Source of the DNA: Bordetella sp. | GTDB taxonomy: Bacteria > Pseudomonadota > Gammaproteobacteria > Burkholderiales > Burkholderiaceae_B | Length of the DNA stretch: 5,566 nt | Reading direction: 5' to 3' | Assembly: GCA_027450125.1 (NCBI GenBank) | Contig: DAIDKG010000264.1 | Location: 1 to 5,566, forward strand | Part shown: positions 5,103 to 5,566 of the stretch, in pieces | Position numbering within the stretch: the first letter of the stretch is position 1 | How the letters are laid out: each line of letters begins with the position of its first letter | Notes under the pieces: model-generated | Database searches by the model: none | What the model saw: the letters and a program-made list of their open reading frames with translations, nothing else | Told to the model about the DNA's origin: nothing | Position numbers and translations under genes: made by a program

Positions 5103-5566
5103 ATGCCGGACGGACCGGGGCGTGATGAGCTTGAACAGGCGGCCCGCAGATTGGCGGCGCTCGTCGAGTCGTCGGAAGATGCCATTGTCAGCACCGGGCT
5201 GGACGGCATCATAAGCAGCTGGAATGCCGGCGCGGAAAAGATATTCGGCTTTCGCGCCGACGAGATGCTTGGCCAGTCCATCAAGCGTCTCGTCCCGGCG
5301 GACAGGCAGGCGCAGGACGATGGCATCGCCGATAAAGTCCGGCGCGAGGAGCCTGTCGACCACTTCGAAACGGCCAGGCTGACCAAGGACGGGCGGCTGA
5401 TCGATGTTTCCATCACCGTCTCGCCGATCCGGGGCCCGAACGCGCAGGTTGTGGGCATCTCGAAGATCGCGCGCGACATCACCGCACTCAAGGCGCGCGA
5501 GCGCGAAGTGCTCCGCATGTACCGCCTGTACAGCGCGCTGAGCCAGATCAATCACATCATCGTCAG
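5103..5566 (+). CDS. PAS-domain signalling protein, 3' end beyond window
   Basis: The first 154 codons of a longer gene. After a short charged N-terminus, a PAS domain spans about residues 16-127: ALVESSEDAIVS (19-30), the core GIISSWNAGAEKIFGF (35-50), the strand-rich PAC part KDGRLIDVSITVSPI (95-109) and the closing IARDIT (122-127). The following LYSALSQIN (142-150) resembles the lead-in to a GAF domain seen in multi-domain sensors, so a GAF domain and then a kinase, diguanylate cyclase or phosphodiesterase output are plausible but unseen. There is no signal peptide or membrane segment so far, suggesting a cytosolic sensor. By alignment from memory with FixL, Asp72 stands where FixL has its haem-ligand His, so a FixL-like haem oxygen sensor is unlikely. 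The start is set by AAGGAA (5090-5095), 7 bases upstream. It has a candidate promoter of its own at 4950-4979. Confidence 0.85.
   Translation, partial: MPDGPGRDELEQAARRLAALVESSEDAIVSTGLDGIISSWNAGAEKIFGFRADEMLGQSIKRLVPADRQAQDDGIADKVRREEPVDHFETARLTKDGRLIDVSITVSPIRGPNAQVVGISKIARDITALKAREREVLRMYRLYSALSQINHIIV

Noticed and set aside
4826..5125. A 99-codon plus-strand frame in the gap before the PAS gene
   Set aside because: It has no ATG with a ribosome site and no recognisable sequence, runs through the predicted promoter, and overlaps the PAS gene start in another frame.

Overview
The window is GC-rich and densely coded. It looks like the chromosome of a proteobacterium, most likely a betaproteobacterium of the Burkholderiales. 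This placement is inferred from the base composition, the FNR/Anr-type operator, the AcoD/ExaC-like aldehyde dehydrogenase and the general style of the proteins; no rRNA or other marker gene is present to confirm it. I see no mobile element, CRISPR array, tRNA or rRNA.

Left part (1-1335), minus strand. A DUF938-family SAM-dependent methyltransferase (60-671) lies downstream of a small secreted lipoprotein of unknown function (793-1335). They are separated by 121 bases that contain a plausible separate promoter for the methyltransferase. The first 59 bases cannot be assigned.

Centre (1336-4841), plus strand. A 422-base intergenic region leads into a tightly packed three-gene operon: an NAD(P)-dependent aldehyde dehydrogenase (1758-3290), a DUF779 protein (3290-3775) and a zinc-dependent medium-chain alcohol dehydrogenase (3772-4809). 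The genes overlap by 1 and 4 bases, so they are probably translationally coupled. Upstream is a near-perfect FNR/Anr-type box (1660-1673, 9 of 10 consensus bases). A -10-like element sits at the spacing expected of a class II FNR-activated promoter, and a strong hairpin lies in the predicted 5' leader. The two enzymes would act in sequence, alcohol to aldehyde to carboxylic acid, yielding two reduced nicotinamide cofactors, or in part in reverse as an electron sink. The DUF779 protein between them is a Cys-rich partner of unknown function. An apparently low-oxygen-controlled alcohol/aldehyde module with an uncharacterised middle protein is the most interesting item in the window.

Right part (4842-5566), plus strand. 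A 293-base gap carries a stem-loop just after the alcohol dehydrogenase and a good sigma-70-type promoter (4950-4979). This precedes a PAS-domain signalling protein (5103 onward) that is cut by the window edge, so its output domain is not visible.
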